A stretch of 64,000 bases of DNA from Gemmatimonadota bacterium (GTDB taxonomy: Bacteria; Gemmatimonadota; Gemmatimonadetes; Longimicrobiales; Gaopeijiaceae): contig JAQBXY010000010.1 of NCBI GenBank assembly GCA_027623325.1, forward strand, positions 1 to 64,000, written 5' to 3'. Within the stretch, counting starts at the first letter, position 1. The number at the start of each line of letters is the position of its first letter. The notes below the pieces were generated by a model that was not told the DNA's origin, made no database searches, and worked only from the letters and a program-made list of their open reading frames with translations. A program made the translations under genes and the position numbers. Positions 42,338 through 52,195 of this stretch are shown here, one piece after another.

Positions 42338-43390
42338 TCAGCGCAGGGCGTCGAGCGTTTCCCAGGACTGAGCGCGTCGCCCCTGCTCCACATCGTGAAT
42401 CAACTCGACGAGCCGTCCGGTCAGCGGAGTCGCGATGCCGACCTCGGCGCCGAGGGCCACGATTGGGGCGATCTGTGCGTCGACTTCAGTCTGGCGTTTC
42501 CGCACCGCGAGATCGCGCCACACACCGCTGTGACTCTTGGCCGACCCCCGATTGAAGCGCACGAGCCGGTCGAGGCTTTCTTGCGCCGTGGCGTCGGTCG
42601 CGCCGGGGGCGAAGGCGCTGGGATCGAATCCATCGAAGGGCTCGGGAGAAACCCCGCGCGCAGCGGCCACCGCCATTGCCTCCCGCGCGAGCCCGATCAG
42701 GAGCGGGCGATGCCGCACCGAGTCGAGCACATCGGCGATCGACGCGTCGGTGAGCGCCGTCGCGAACAGCATCGAGCCGTAGGCGAGTTTCCCCCAGAGG
42801 TATCCCCAGATATGGCTGGTCAGAACCGTGTCGGGCTCGAACACCCGAAGGAGTTCATGGACGGCCACTACGCGCTGGCTTCGGGCGCCATCGAGCTCGC
42901 CTACCACGACCGCACCCCGGTTGCCCCGCATGATCACAGCAGGCTCGAGCACATCGGCGCCGAAGTTCACGAAACAGCCTACGGTTCGATGCGCTCCGAT
43001 GCGCTCGGCAATCACGACTTCGTTAAGGCCGTTCTGGACCGAGACGACAAAGCCGTCGTCCGCCAACAAGGGGGCGATCACCGCAAGCGCGTCCTCCGTG
43101 TGGTGCGCCTTCACCGCGAGCAGGATCAGCCCCAGGCCGGGCGTCACGTCCTCGGGGTGAACACAGGACGCGGGTACGCGAAACTCGTCCACCGGCCCCA
43201 CGATGCGGAGGCCATGCGCTCGGATCGCCTCGGCATGCGCAGCGTCGGTATCGACGAAGAGAACGTCCATGCCCGCACGGATCAGCCAGGCACCGATGCA
43301 ACCACCCACGGCGCCGGCGCCCCAGATGACGATGGGGTCGGAACCGGAGCCGGGCGGGGGAAACTTCGGAGTCGAGTCTTCAGCAGGCAT
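42338..43390 (-). CDS. panE: 2-dehydropantoate 2-reductase (ketopantoate reductase)
   Basis: PanE reduces ketopantoate to pantoate with NADPH in pantothenate and CoA synthesis. From ATG 43390 the protein has 350 residues. It has the nucleotide motif VIWGAGAVGGCIGAWL near the start, LLAVKAHHTEDAL and VVSVQNGLNE in the Rossmann domain, and the C-terminal helical domain with the catalytic-type WGYLWGKLAYGSMLF. A longer frame to 43558 is antisense to the kinase gene region. PanE homologues include broader-specificity ketoacid reductases, so the pantothenate role is likely but not certain; no other pan gene is near. Confidence 0.82.
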   Translation of the reverse strand: MPAEDSTPKFPPPGSGSDPIVIWGAGAVGGCIGAWLIRAGMDVLFVDTDAAHAEAIRAHGLRIVGPVDEFRVPASCVHPEDVTPGLGLILLAVKAHHTEDALAVIAPLLADDGFVVSVQNGLNEVVIAERIGAHRTVGCFVNFGADVLEPAVIMRGNRGAVVVGELDGARSQRVVAVHELLRVFEPDTVLTSHIWGYLWGKLAYGSMLFATALTDASIADVLDSVRHRPLLIGLAREAMAVAAARGVSPEPFDGFDPSAFAPGATDATAQESLDRLVRFNRGSAKSHSGVWRDLAVRKRQTEVDAQIAPIVALGAEVGIATPLTGRLVELIHDVEQGRRAQSWETLDALR

Positions 43391-43529
43391 TGGGCCAGGC
43401 TCGCGGGGGCATGATGCCCAAGCTCGCGTCGGTGCGGTTCGCTCGCCACGTCGACCCCCCCGGACCGCTTGCGTCATCTGCCCGGATGATGGGATGTTGC
43501 GCCCCTCTCGAACGCCGTGCGGAGGCCTG

Positions 43530-46221
43530 ATGCCGGACCCCATCGAACGCCTGAACAAAGCCCTCGAAGGCCGCTATCACGTCGAGCGCGAACTCGGCCA
43601 GGGCGGGATGGCCACGGTCTACCTGGCCGATGACCTCAAGCACGAGCGCAAGGTCGCCCTGAAGGTCCTGAAGCCGGAGTTGGCGGCGGTCGTGGGAGCC
43701 GAGCGCTTCCTTCACGGAAATCAAGACGACGGCCAGCCTGCAGCACCCCAACATCCTTCCGCTGCACGACTCCGGGGAGGCCGATTCCTACCTCTACTAC
43801 GTCATGCCGTTCGTAGAGGGCGAAAGCCTGAGGGAGAGGTTGGGTCGCGACGGTCAGCTCCCGGTCGATGAGGCCGTCCGCATGGCTCGCGAGATCGCCG
43901 AGGCGCTCCAGACGGCCCACGAACACGGTGTCATCCACCGGGACATCAAGCCGGCGAACATCTTGCTCTCCCGAGGCCGGCCGCTCGTGGCGGACTTCGG
44001 GATCGCGCTCGCGGTGAGCGCCGCAGGCGGCGGGCGCATGACCGAGACCGGCTTGAGCCTGGGGACGCCGTACTACATGAGTCCGGAACAAGCGTCGGCG
44101 GATCGCATCCCCGACGCCCGCTCCGACGTGTACTCGCTGGGCTGCGTGCTCTATGAGATGCTCACCGGTGAGCCGCCCTACACCGGGGCGAGCGCCCAAG
44201 CGGTCCTGGCGAAGATCCTCACCGAAGACGCCCGCCGGCCGACCACCGCGCGCGCCTCGATCCCGCCGAACGTGGATGCGGCGATCCGGTGCGCCCTGCA
44301 GAAGCTGTCGGCGGATCGGTTCACTTCCATGCAAGGATTCGCCGACGCTCTGTCGGACCCCGGCTATCGGTACGGGACGGAAACGGCTCAGGGCGACGGG
44401 GCCTCCTCGTCGTGGAAGCGCGCGACCCAGATCCTGAGCGGGGCTACGGCACTTCTCGCGATCGGGCTCGCGTGGTCACTCTCCGGCGTCCTCACTCCGG
44501 ACGCCAGGCCCGTCGCTCGTTTCACCATGGCGTTCGACGAAGGGCAAGGGCTCGCGCCCGGGCTACCGTGGCTCGAATTCGAGGTCTCCCCGGACGGTGC
44601 CAGCTTCGTCTACGCCGGGCCCGGGGCCACAGGCGGAACACAGATCTGGCTCCGGGCCTTGAACGACCTAGAGCCCCGTCCGCTCCCCGGAACTCAGGAC
44701 GGGATCGCCCCGACGTTCTCCCCCGACGGAGCGTCCGTCGTCTTCTGGGTAGGTGGGGGGCTCAGCGTGGTGTCGCTCACGGGGGGACCGCCGTTTCGCC
44801 TTCTCGAAGAGGGCGCTGTCGGCGGAACGGCATGGTCCGACGACGGGTGGGTGTACTACGGCGAGGCGCTCGGGATCCGACGTCTCCCGGCGAGTGGGGG
44901 GGAGTCGGAGGTCGTCGCGACACCACCTGAGGCAGGCGATTACCGGTGGCCCCACAGCCTACCCGGCGGCCGCTCGCTACTCGTCACTCACTCGAGCGGG
45001 GCGCCCACGAACAGCCGTATCGCCGCCGTGTCGGTCGAAAGCGGCGAGGTGACGGACCTCATCGCCGGCGCGATGGCTCGGTACGCGGCATCGGGTCACC
45101 TCGTCTATACGGCGGCCGATGGCACACTTATGGCGGCCCCCTTCGATGCCGATCGACTCGAACTGCTCGGTCCGTCCGTAGCGATCCTTCAGGGAATCCA
45201 GATCAAGGGGGGTTCGGCATCGACCTTCTCGATTTCCCGCTCCGGCACCCTTCTCTACAAGTCGGGTTCGTCCCAGACCGGTCTGTACAACCTGGTGTGG
45301 GCGACGCGAGACGGAACCGTCACACGTGTCGATCCGACGTGGACCTTCGACGGTTCGTCTCCCACCTCAACGGGTGCGGACGAGGTCAGCGTGGAGCTGT
45401 CCCCCGACGGAAGACGGGCTGCGGTGAAGATCAACTCCGACGCCGGTGAGGACATTTGGGTGAAGGAGCTCGACCGCGGCCCCCTCTCACGCTTGACCTT
45501 CGACGCTAGGGTCGACCGGCGCCCCCGTTGGTCCGCGGACGGGACCCGGATCTATTTCAATAGTGATCGGGGTGAGACCCGCGACCTGTGGGAGCGACGC
45601 GCGGACGGAACGGGCTCGCCTACGCTGCTCCTGGACCTGGAGCGTCCGATCCTGGAGGTACAACGCTCGCCCGACGAGGAGTGGTTCATCCTGCGGCTCG
45701 GCGGCGTCGCAAACGTTACGGGTGGGCGCGATATCGTCGGGATGAGGAAGGGTGACACCGTCATCGTCCCGCTCGCGGCCGAATCCTATGACGAGAAGGC
45801 TCTTACGCTCTCTCCGGACGGGCGCTGGCTGGCCTACGAGTCCACGGAAACAGGCGTCGATGAGATCTACGTACGGCCATTCCCCGACGTGAACGAGGGT
45901 AAGTGGCAGGTCTCCACGACGGGGGGGATCTCGCCGCGCTGGTCGCGATCGGGAGACGAGTTGTTCTTCGTGAGCGGGGCCCGGGACATGACGGCTGCTC
46001 GAATCGAGGCGAGCGGGGGCGGCGTCAGGGTGGGGGAGCGAATTCCGCTGTTCAACGTAGATGAACGTGCCTTTCAGATTTATAGCAACTACACAACGTA
46101 CGACGTCGCGCCCGACGGCCGATTCCTGATGATTCAGTTCGACGTCGATGAGCAGGGGGCGAGCCGACTCGTGCTCGTCGAGAACTGGCTCGAAGAGTTG
46201 AAGCTGCGCGCCCCCAACTGA
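43530..46221 (+). CDS. Ser/Thr kinase with C-terminal PD40-type propeller, frameshifted near 43711
   Basis: ATG 43530 has GGAGG just upstream. The kinase domain starts GRYHVERELGQGGMATVYLA with Lys45. The reading frame breaks at 43710-43712, where CTTCACGG would need to be CTCACGG (one extra T) to give FLTEIKTTASLQHPNILPL. Downstream in the other frame, from Met 43804, follow HRDIKPANILL (Asp138), DFG (Asp155) and YYMSPEQA. A transmembrane helix (about 300-320) leads to a periplasmic beta-propeller with repeated SPDG motifs. Restored, the protein has 896 residues, a normal PknB-propeller receptor. The break is either a real mutation or a sequencing or assembly error; without the repair the kinase lacks its N-lobe. 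Confidence 0.85.
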
Positions 46222-46249
46222 TCGGCCGCGAGGCGCTGAGCGGGTCCGA

Positions 46250-47536
46250 CTACGGCCGCATACCACCCCGGAATCGGGCACCCAACCCGTCACGATCCAC
46301 CGCCACGCCGCGCAGATACACCGCTGAGATCCGACGGGTATTCGTGATGTCGTCCAGCGGGTTGGCGTCGAGGACCACGAAGTCGGCGCTCTTGCCCGTG
46401 GCCAGCGTGCCGACATCCGGCATGCGCATCAGCTCCGCGGACGTACCGGTCGCGGCGACGATGACTTGGGCGGCGGTCATGCCAGTCCGGACCATGTCTT
46501 CCATTTCGAGGTGCGTGGCCCACGGCACACCTCCGTCCGTGCCGAATGCGATCTTGATTCCTTCTCGGTTGAGACGGGCGAGGTTGCGGGCCTGGATGCC
46601 GAACGATGCCTGTGCGGCGGGGCGGTCCGTCGAGCGCTCCTGCATGGACTGCACCTCGTCGGCCGGTACTGAGCCACTCAGCCACGCGAAATCGACGGCC
46701 ACACCCGGATCGGGAAGGTTGGGAACCAGCACGACGTCGGGCCGCTCCTTCCACAGCGCCACGAGCTCGTCATCGATATCACGGTCGCGAATGCCGTGGG
46801 CGAACATGTCGATGCCCGCCCGCAGCAGCCCCTTGGCGTCTTCCAGAGTGAATACGTGCGCCGTGACGCGCAGACCGTTGCTGTGCGCTTCTTCGATCAC
46901 CGCACCGTACAGAGCGGGCGTGAGCTTCGGGTATTGGCCGTTACGGTCGTCGACCCAAATCTTGACGACATCGACCTGCTGCGCGGCCAACTCCTGCACC
47001 GCCGCGCGGGCCTCCGCTTCACTCGTGATCCAGAACGGGACTTCCGAGCGGCCCGGCTCCGGCGCCGTGATGCCGCGTCCTGCCAAACGTGCCTGAGCAC
47101 CGTCAGCCACGACCTCGTTCCGCATGTCAAAGAGCACGTTGGCGCTGTCGAGGCCGAGGCTCATGACCGCGCCCGCCCCGTAGTAGGCCATGTGTTGCAG
47201 CAGATCGACCCGTGCTTCACGCGTGGACGGTAGGTGAACGTGCGCGTTCACGATGGCCGGCATCACCGTCTTGCCACTGAGGTCGATGTGTTGGGCACCT
47301 CGTGGGACCTGAACCGCGGCCCCCTCCCCCACGAGGGTAATGCGGTCGCCCTCCACGACGAACACGGCATTCTCGATGGGGGCGCTGCCGTCCCCGATGA
47401 TGAGACGCGCGCCCTCGAACACCGTCGCTCCAGCTCCGCCGTCTGATCCGGAGCAAGCAGCCATCGCCAGCGCGGCGAGACAGAGGGCGACCGCGGTCGC
47501 GACCGGAGTCCTGGAACTTCTCGACGTGTAGCGCAT
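46250..47536 (-). CDS. Lipoprotein amidohydrolase
   Basis: The 428-residue protein is an amidohydrolase-superfamily member with a lipobox (CLAALAMAACSGSDGG, Cys28). Metal-site motifs are NAHVHLPST, a lysine-bearing strand VDVVKIWVDD, TAHVF and AFGTDGGVPWA (HxH, Lys, His and Asp positions). The pattern fits imidazolonepropionase, Xaa-Pro dipeptidase or related cyclic-amidase-like relatives; export and anchoring suggest peptide or drug-like substrates outside the cytoplasm. The specific reaction cannot be stated. It is convergent with the kinase gene and divergent from the sugar dehydrogenase gene. Confidence 0.88.
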   Translation of the reverse strand: MRYTSRSSRTPVATAVALCLAALAMAACSGSDGGAGATVFEGARLIIGDGSAPIENAVFVVEGDRITLVGEGAAVQVPRGAQHIDLSGKTVMPAIVNAHVHLPSTREARVDLLQHMAYYGAGAVMSLGLDSANVLFDMRNEVVADGAQARLAGRGITAPEPGRSEVPFWITSEAEARAAVQELAAQQVDVVKIWVDDRNGQYPKLTPALYGAVIEEAHSNGLRVTAHVFTLEDAKGLLRAGIDMFAHGIRDRDIDDELVALWKERPDVVLVPNLPDPGVAVDFAWLSGSVPADEVQSMQERSTDRPAAQASFGIQARNLARLNREGIKIAFGTDGGVPWATHLEMEDMVRTGMTAAQVIVAATGTSAELMRMPDVGTLATGKSADFVVLDANPLDDITNTRRISAVYLRGVAVDRDGLGARFRGGMRP

Positions 47537-47692
47537 GACTACCCCATGGCGGAAGTGAAGCGTGCAGACTGAGGCCTATCACCCCGGAGATATCGCGGCA
47601 AGTGCGCTGGCGACCTTTCCGGCCCGCGACCCGACCTGTACTTCATCTGACGGCGCAGACTCATTTTCGCCGGACAGCCCGAGGGACCGCTC

Positions 47693-48928
47693 ATGAACGC
47701 TCCGCTCACGTCGACCTTTTCGCTCCTCGCGCTCGTGTTGTGCGCGTGTGCGCCGTCCGATCCGCTGCCCGAACGGGATGCGTCTACGGTATTCCCGTCC
47801 GTCTATCATGACTTCCGACTCGACACGGTCGTCGCGGAACTGGTTCACCCCTTCGCGATGACGTTCACTCCCGAGGGTGACATGCTGGTCACCGAACGCC
47901 CGGGCCGGCTCCGCATTGTGCGCGATGGCGTTCTTCTTCCCGATGCCGTGCTCGGCCTGCCCGACATCCTCTACCTGGGCAACGGAGCCCGGTCGATGGA
48001 CGGACGAGAGCAGGCGGGCATGCGAGACGTGATTCTTCATCCGGACTTCGCGAACAACCGACTCCTCTATCTGAGCTACACCAAGCCCGGCCCCGACTCC
48101 ATCGGAAACCTCGCCGTCGTACGCGGGCGCTTCGAGGGAGACAGGCTCTCGAACGTCGAGGAGATCTTCCACGCCCGCGCGGCCGGCAATGGAAGCGATC
48201 GCAGTTCGATGTGGGGAGGGCGACTCGCCTTCGACCGAGACGGCTACCTCTTCGTCACGCTCGGCGATCGGCAATGGCCATCCGCGGGAGATCTCTGGGC
48301 CCACCCCGCTCAGGATCTGTCGAACCACAACGGTACGACGGTGCGGCTCCACGACGACGGGCGTATTCCCGACGACAACCCCTTCATCGGACAGGCCGGC
48401 GCCCTACCTGAGATCTGGGCGTACGGCCATCGGAATGCTCAGGGCCTCGCGATTCACCCCGTGACGGGCGACGTGTGGCAGAACGAGCACGGGCCTCAGG
48501 GCGGTGATGAGCTCAACCTCATCGGCCGGGGCCTCAACTACGGCTGGCCGGTCGTCGGCTACGGCGTGAACTACACCAGCGGGCGAACCATACACGAGGG
48601 CACACTGCGGGAAGGCATGGAGCCGCCGGTGCACGTGTGGGTCCCATCGATCGGGGTCTCCGGCATGTTGTTCTACGGCGGGGACCGCTTTCCCGAGTGG
48701 CGAGGTGACATGATCGTCGCGGGCCTCAGCGGGCAGCGGCTCGTACGCCTCCGACTCGACGGTCAGAAAGTCGTCGCAGAGGAAACGCTCATTCGCGGCC
48801 TGGGTCGCATCCGCGATGTGCGCGAGGGACCCTCTGGGTACATCTATCTCGCGATCGATGGAGACGCTCGCGGGTACGACGGGGACCCTACACCGATCGT
48901 TCGTATGCAGCCGGTTACGGCCCGCTAG
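47693..48928 (+). CDS. PQQ-dependent sugar dehydrogenase, lipoprotein
   Basis: The 411-residue protein has a lipobox (LLALVLCACAPSDP) and the soluble aldose dehydrogenase fold: VVAELVHPFAMTFTPEGD, REQAGMRDVILHPDFANNRL, WGGRLAFDRDGYLFVTLGD, IWAYGHRNAQGLAIHPVTGD and NYGWPVVGYG. These are the marks of a six-bladed propeller that binds PQQ, as in E. coli YliI. Such enzymes oxidise aldose sugars in the periplasm and feed electrons to the respiratory chain. A GAGGG site precedes the ATG. No PQQ synthesis genes are in the window. Confidence 0.9.
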   Translation: MNAPLTSTFSLLALVLCACAPSDPLPERDASTVFPSVYHDFRLDTVVAELVHPFAMTFTPEGDMLVTERPGRLRIVRDGVLLPDAVLGLPDILYLGNGARSMDGREQAGMRDVILHPDFANNRLLYLSYTKPGPDSIGNLAVVRGRFEGDRLSNVEEIFHARAAGNGSDRSSMWGGRLAFDRDGYLFVTLGDRQWPSAGDLWAHPAQDLSNHNGTTVRLHDDGRIPDDNPFIGQAGALPEIWAYGHRNAQGLAIHPVTGDVWQNEHGPQGGDELNLIGRGLNYGWPVVGYGVNYTSGRTIHEGTLREGMEPPVHVWVPSIGVSGMLFYGGDRFPEWRGDMIVAGLSGQRLVRLRLDGQKVVAEETLIRGLGRIRDVREGPSGYIYLAIDGDARGYDGDPTPIVRMQPVTAR

Positions 48929-49013
48929 CGGCGGGCTCCGCATCCTCGCCCCGCCGCCTGATCGCACATACCTTCCTCGTCTTCCTGCCGCCACAACAGA
49001 ACGGACGCACCGC

Positions 49014-51032
49014 ATGACTCGCTCAACTTCGAAGATCCTGGCCGGCCTGGCCCTCCTGTTGGCCTCGGCCCTTCCCGCGACCGCTCAGTTCCCCCCTGCC
49101 ACCGACGCGCAGCGAGCCGCGGGGGCTCGGGTAACCGAGGTACGGTTCGGCACCGCCGAGTTGGTCATACCGAGAGGTGAAACCGTCTCGGTCCAGGCCG
49201 GCTTGTACGACGCCGCCGGCAATCCCGTAACGGGCGCGGTCGCCGTCCTTTATGCTCGGAGCGGAGCCAGTCCAACTTTCTCGACCATAGGTGGACCGAT
49301 CGCCCTGACCGGCGTGGAGCCCAGCCAGGGCCAGCTCACGGCGGTGGTCATGGTGCCGGCGGATCAGGGGGGGATGTTCGGCGTCGCGGGGGCGCGCGCT
49401 CTCGGCTCACTGCCGATGCGCGTGCTCGATTACCCGGCCGCTTCGATCGAGATCGCGGAACCGGCGTACACGGTCTACACAGGGACTTCCCTTCAAATGC
49501 GCGGCCGGGTGCTGACCACACAGGGCGGGGAGCACGCCTCGGCCCGGGTCGTTTGGCAATCATCGGCCCCTTCCACCGTCGCGATCACGCAGGGCGGCAT
49601 TCTCACGGGAGTCGCAGCCGGAAACGCGGTCCTCACCGCGCGGAGTGAGGGCGGAGTGTCCGCAGAGTACTCGGTGCGCGTGGTGGCGAACCCTGTACGT
49701 ACGATCAGCATTACCCCGGGCAGTGTGCAGACCCGCCGCGGCGACGTCGTCGAATTCGACATCGCGGCCCGGGATCAGCAAGGCAACGCGGTCACGGACA
49801 TCGCCCTCGACTATTCGGTTTCCGGCCTCGACGGAACGGGCGGCTTCGTCTACGAGGACGGAACCTTCGTCGCCGAAGAGACGGGAGCCTACCGCGTGAT
49901 CGTCAGCTCAGGTGGCGCCTCCGCGGCGGCGGTCGTCGAAGTCGCCGACCGGCCGGATCCGGTCACGGTGGAATTCCTGGACCACGGCGTGCGAGCCGAG
50001 GTGGCGACATCCGACCTCTGGGTCTTCGAAGGCCGTGACGGTCAGGACTACGCCTACACGGGCACGCACGCCCAGGGGGGCGGTCAGCGCATGTTCGTCT
50101 GGCGCGTCACCGACCCCAGCAATGTCGTTCTGGTTGATTCGGTGGTCGTCGACGCCCGAGTGGTCAACGACGTGAAGGTGAACGCCGACGCGTCGTGGGC
50201 AATCATCACCCGCGAAGGCGCCAGCACACGCCGCAACGGAATCGTCGTTCTCGACCTCGCCGATCCGGCTCACCCGACGATCATGTCGGAGCTGACGGAC
50301 AGCCTTACGGGCGGAATCCACAACGTGTGGATCATGGGTGACATCGTGTACGCCGTGAACGACGGCACGAGCGCTATGAACATCATCGATATGAGCGACC
50401 CCGCGAATCCGAAGCACGCAGGGCGTTACGAAATCAAGCCGGGGGACACGAACAAGTCACTGCACGACGTGTGGGCCGAGGACGGATATGCCTACCTCTC
50501 CTACTGGGACGATGGACTCGTCATCGTCGACGTGGGCGCAGGCACGCACGGCGGCACTCCGACCAATCCGGTGTTCGTATCGAGCATCGCCTATCCCGAA
50601 GGAAACACACACGTCGCGTGGCGCGATCGCAACTACGTCTTCCTGGGAGATGAAATCGGCACCGCCGATGGGATGCGCGGATTCATTCACGTAGTCGACG
50701 TGAGCGACATCGACAACCCTCGTCAGGTCGCCAAGTACGATCTCCCCGAGGCGGGAGCGCACAACGTTTGGATCGACGACGAGACGCTCTACATCGCCTA
50801 CTACCAAGGCGGTCTTCGCGTGGTCGACATCAGCGGCACGCTCCGCGGCGACTTGTACCGTCAGGGTCGCGAGATCGGGTTCTTCCGGACCGAGGCCGCC
50901 GAGGGTGAGGGGCTCGAAGCGAATTCGGCAAATGCGTGGGGCCCGCAGGTCTTCAAGGGCAACCTCTTCGTCAGCGACATGACGAGCGGCCTATGGGTCG
51001 TGAAGCACGCCAAGCCCCGCCCGATCACCTGA
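49014..51032 (+). CDS. Exported LVIVD-repeat protein with Ig-like domains
   Basis: The 672-residue product has a signal peptide (LAGLALLLASALPATAQ). The first 310 residues hold Ig-like domains: a beta-rich opener, a BIG2-like domain (ARVVWQSSAPSTVAITQGGI followed by LTARSEGG) and another sandwich. From about residue 330 the LVIVD repeats begin, with IVVLDLADPAHPTI, MNIIDMSDPANPKHA and IHVVDVSDIDNPRQVAK, forming a propeller-like fold. LVIVD proteins are surface or secreted proteins of unknown role, probably in binding. The next gene starts within its stop (TGATG), so both are made together. Confidence 0.88.
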   Translation: MTRSTSKILAGLALLLASALPATAQFPPATDAQRAAGARVTEVRFGTAELVIPRGETVSVQAGLYDAAGNPVTGAVAVLYARSGASPTFSTIGGPIALTGVEPSQGQLTAVVMVPADQGGMFGVAGARALGSLPMRVLDYPAASIEIAEPAYTVYTGTSLQMRGRVLTTQGGEHASARVVWQSSAPSTVAITQGGILTGVAAGNAVLTARSEGGVSAEYSVRVVANPVRTISITPGSVQTRRGDVVEFDIAARDQQGNAVTDIALDYSVSGLDGTGGFVYEDGTFVAEETGAYRVIVSSGGASAAAVVEVADRPDPVTVEFLDHGVRAEVATSDLWVFEGRDGQDYAYTGTHAQGGGQRMFVWRVTDPSNVVLVDSVVVDARVVNDVKVNADASWAIITREGASTRRNGIVVLDLADPAHPTIMSELTDSLTGGIHNVWIMGDIVYAVNDGTSAMNIIDMSDPANPKHAGRYEIKPGDTNKSLHDVWAEDGYAYLSYWDDGLVIVDVGAGTHGGTPTNPVFVSSIAYPEGNTHVAWRDRNYVFLGDEIGTADGMRGFIHVVDVSDIDNPRQVAKYDLPEAGAHNVWIDDETLYIAYYQGGLRVVDISGTLRGDLYRQGREIGFFRTEAAEGEGLEANSANAWGPQVFKGNLFVSDMTSGLWVVKHAKPRPIT

Positions 51033-52195
51033 TGAAGATTCAGATGCGCACCGGAAGCGGTGTCCTCGCCGCACTTCTGATTCTCGCCGCCTGTGTCACC
51101 GAGTTGAACGCGCAGGCAGAGGGTGGGAAGTACTGGGCTTATGTGGCGAACGAGTCTTCGGACATCGTCTCACTCGTGCGCTTCGACGGTCAGACCGTGG
51201 TGGAGGAGAAGGCGATCCAAGTCGGTTTCCATCCCGCCGACTTGGACGGGGCGCACGGGATCACCGTGTCCCCGACGGGACAGCACTGGTATGTATCGAT
51301 CGCACACGGACAGCCGTACGGTCAGATCTGGAAGATGGAGACCGGGACAGACCAGTTCGTCGATTCGGCAGTGGTCGGACTCTTTCCAGCCACGATGTCG
51401 ATGACGCCCGACGGCGCTTCACTCTTCGTCGTGAACTTCAACCTGCACGGCGATCCGATCACGAGTTCCGTGTCGGCGGTCTTTACGCCGTTCATGCAGG
51501 AACTCAGCAAGATCGACACGTGTGTCATGCCCCACGGTAGCCGGGTCAGCCGGGACGGAGCGCGGCACTATTCGACGTGCATGATGGCCGATCAACTCGT
51601 CGAGACCGGCGTCCAGGATCTTCACGTGTCGCGTCGCTTGATGCTCACAGAGGGCTACGAGCACGTCATGCCGGGCGATCACGGCATGGGTGGCGAACAC
51701 GAGATGGGCGGCATGGAGATGGGCGGTGGCATGGACATGGCCGCATCAGGCATCTGCAAGCCGACGTGGGTCGTGCTCTCCGTCGACGATGAGCGGATCT
51801 TCGTTCCGTGTAACGGAAGGGGGGACGTGCTCGAGATCGACGCGAAGTCGCTCAAGGTGCTCCGTCGGTTCCCGACCGGACGCGGACCGTACAATGCGGA
51901 CGTCACTCCGGACGGGACGAAGCTGGTGGTCACGCTCAAGGGCAACCAGGCTGTCGCGATCATCGATCTCGCCACCGGCACCGAAAAGCGTGTACCCACG
52001 AGCCAACCGGTGACGCATGGCGTCGTCGTCACGCCCGATAGCCGTTATGCGTTTGTCACGAACGAAGCCGTCGGAGCCACACGTGGCACCATCGATGTGA
52101 TCGATCTTCGGACGGGTACAGTCGCGGCGAGTACGCCGCTGCACTATCAGCCCGGCGGGATCGGGTTCTGGAAGATGGAGTCGGGCCGAGAGTAG
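51032..52195 (+). CDS. Exported YncE-like propeller with Met/His-rich loop
   Basis: The 387-residue product starts with a signal peptide (VLAALLILAACVTELNAQ) and folds as a YVTN-type propeller (WAYVANESSDIVSLVRF, VFVTNEAVGATRGTIDVID type repeats). Between His211 and Met236 lies a loop with a dozen Met and His residues (DHGMGGEHEMGG), a composition typical of copper-handling periplasmic proteins. Cysteines 163, 183 and 242 and the repeated HG motifs (GAHGIT, MPHGSR, THGVVV) near blade starts add possible metal ligands. The ATG overlaps the upstream LVIVD stop (TGATG). The copper role is inference; the propeller is clear. Confidence 0.85.
   Translation: MKIQMRTGSGVLAALLILAACVTELNAQAEGGKYWAYVANESSDIVSLVRFDGQTVVEEKAIQVGFHPADLDGAHGITVSPTGQHWYVSIAHGQPYGQIWKMETGTDQFVDSAVVGLFPATMSMTPDGASLFVVNFNLHGDPITSSVSAVFTPFMQELSKIDTCVMPHGSRVSRDGARHYSTCMMADQLVETGVQDLHVSRRLMLTEGYEHVMPGDHGMGGEHEMGGMEMGGGMDMAASGICKPTWVVLSVDDERIFVPCNGRGDVLEIDAKSLKVLRRFPTGRGPYNADVTPDGTKLVVTLKGNQAVAIIDLATGTEKRVPTSQPVTHGVVVTPDSRYAFVTNEAVGATRGTIDVIDLRTGTVAASTPLHYQPGGIGFWKMESGRE

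Noticed and set aside
43203-43529. Upstream extension of the kinase frame
   Set aside because: It is antisense to panE and lies before the GGAGG-ATG start at 43530.
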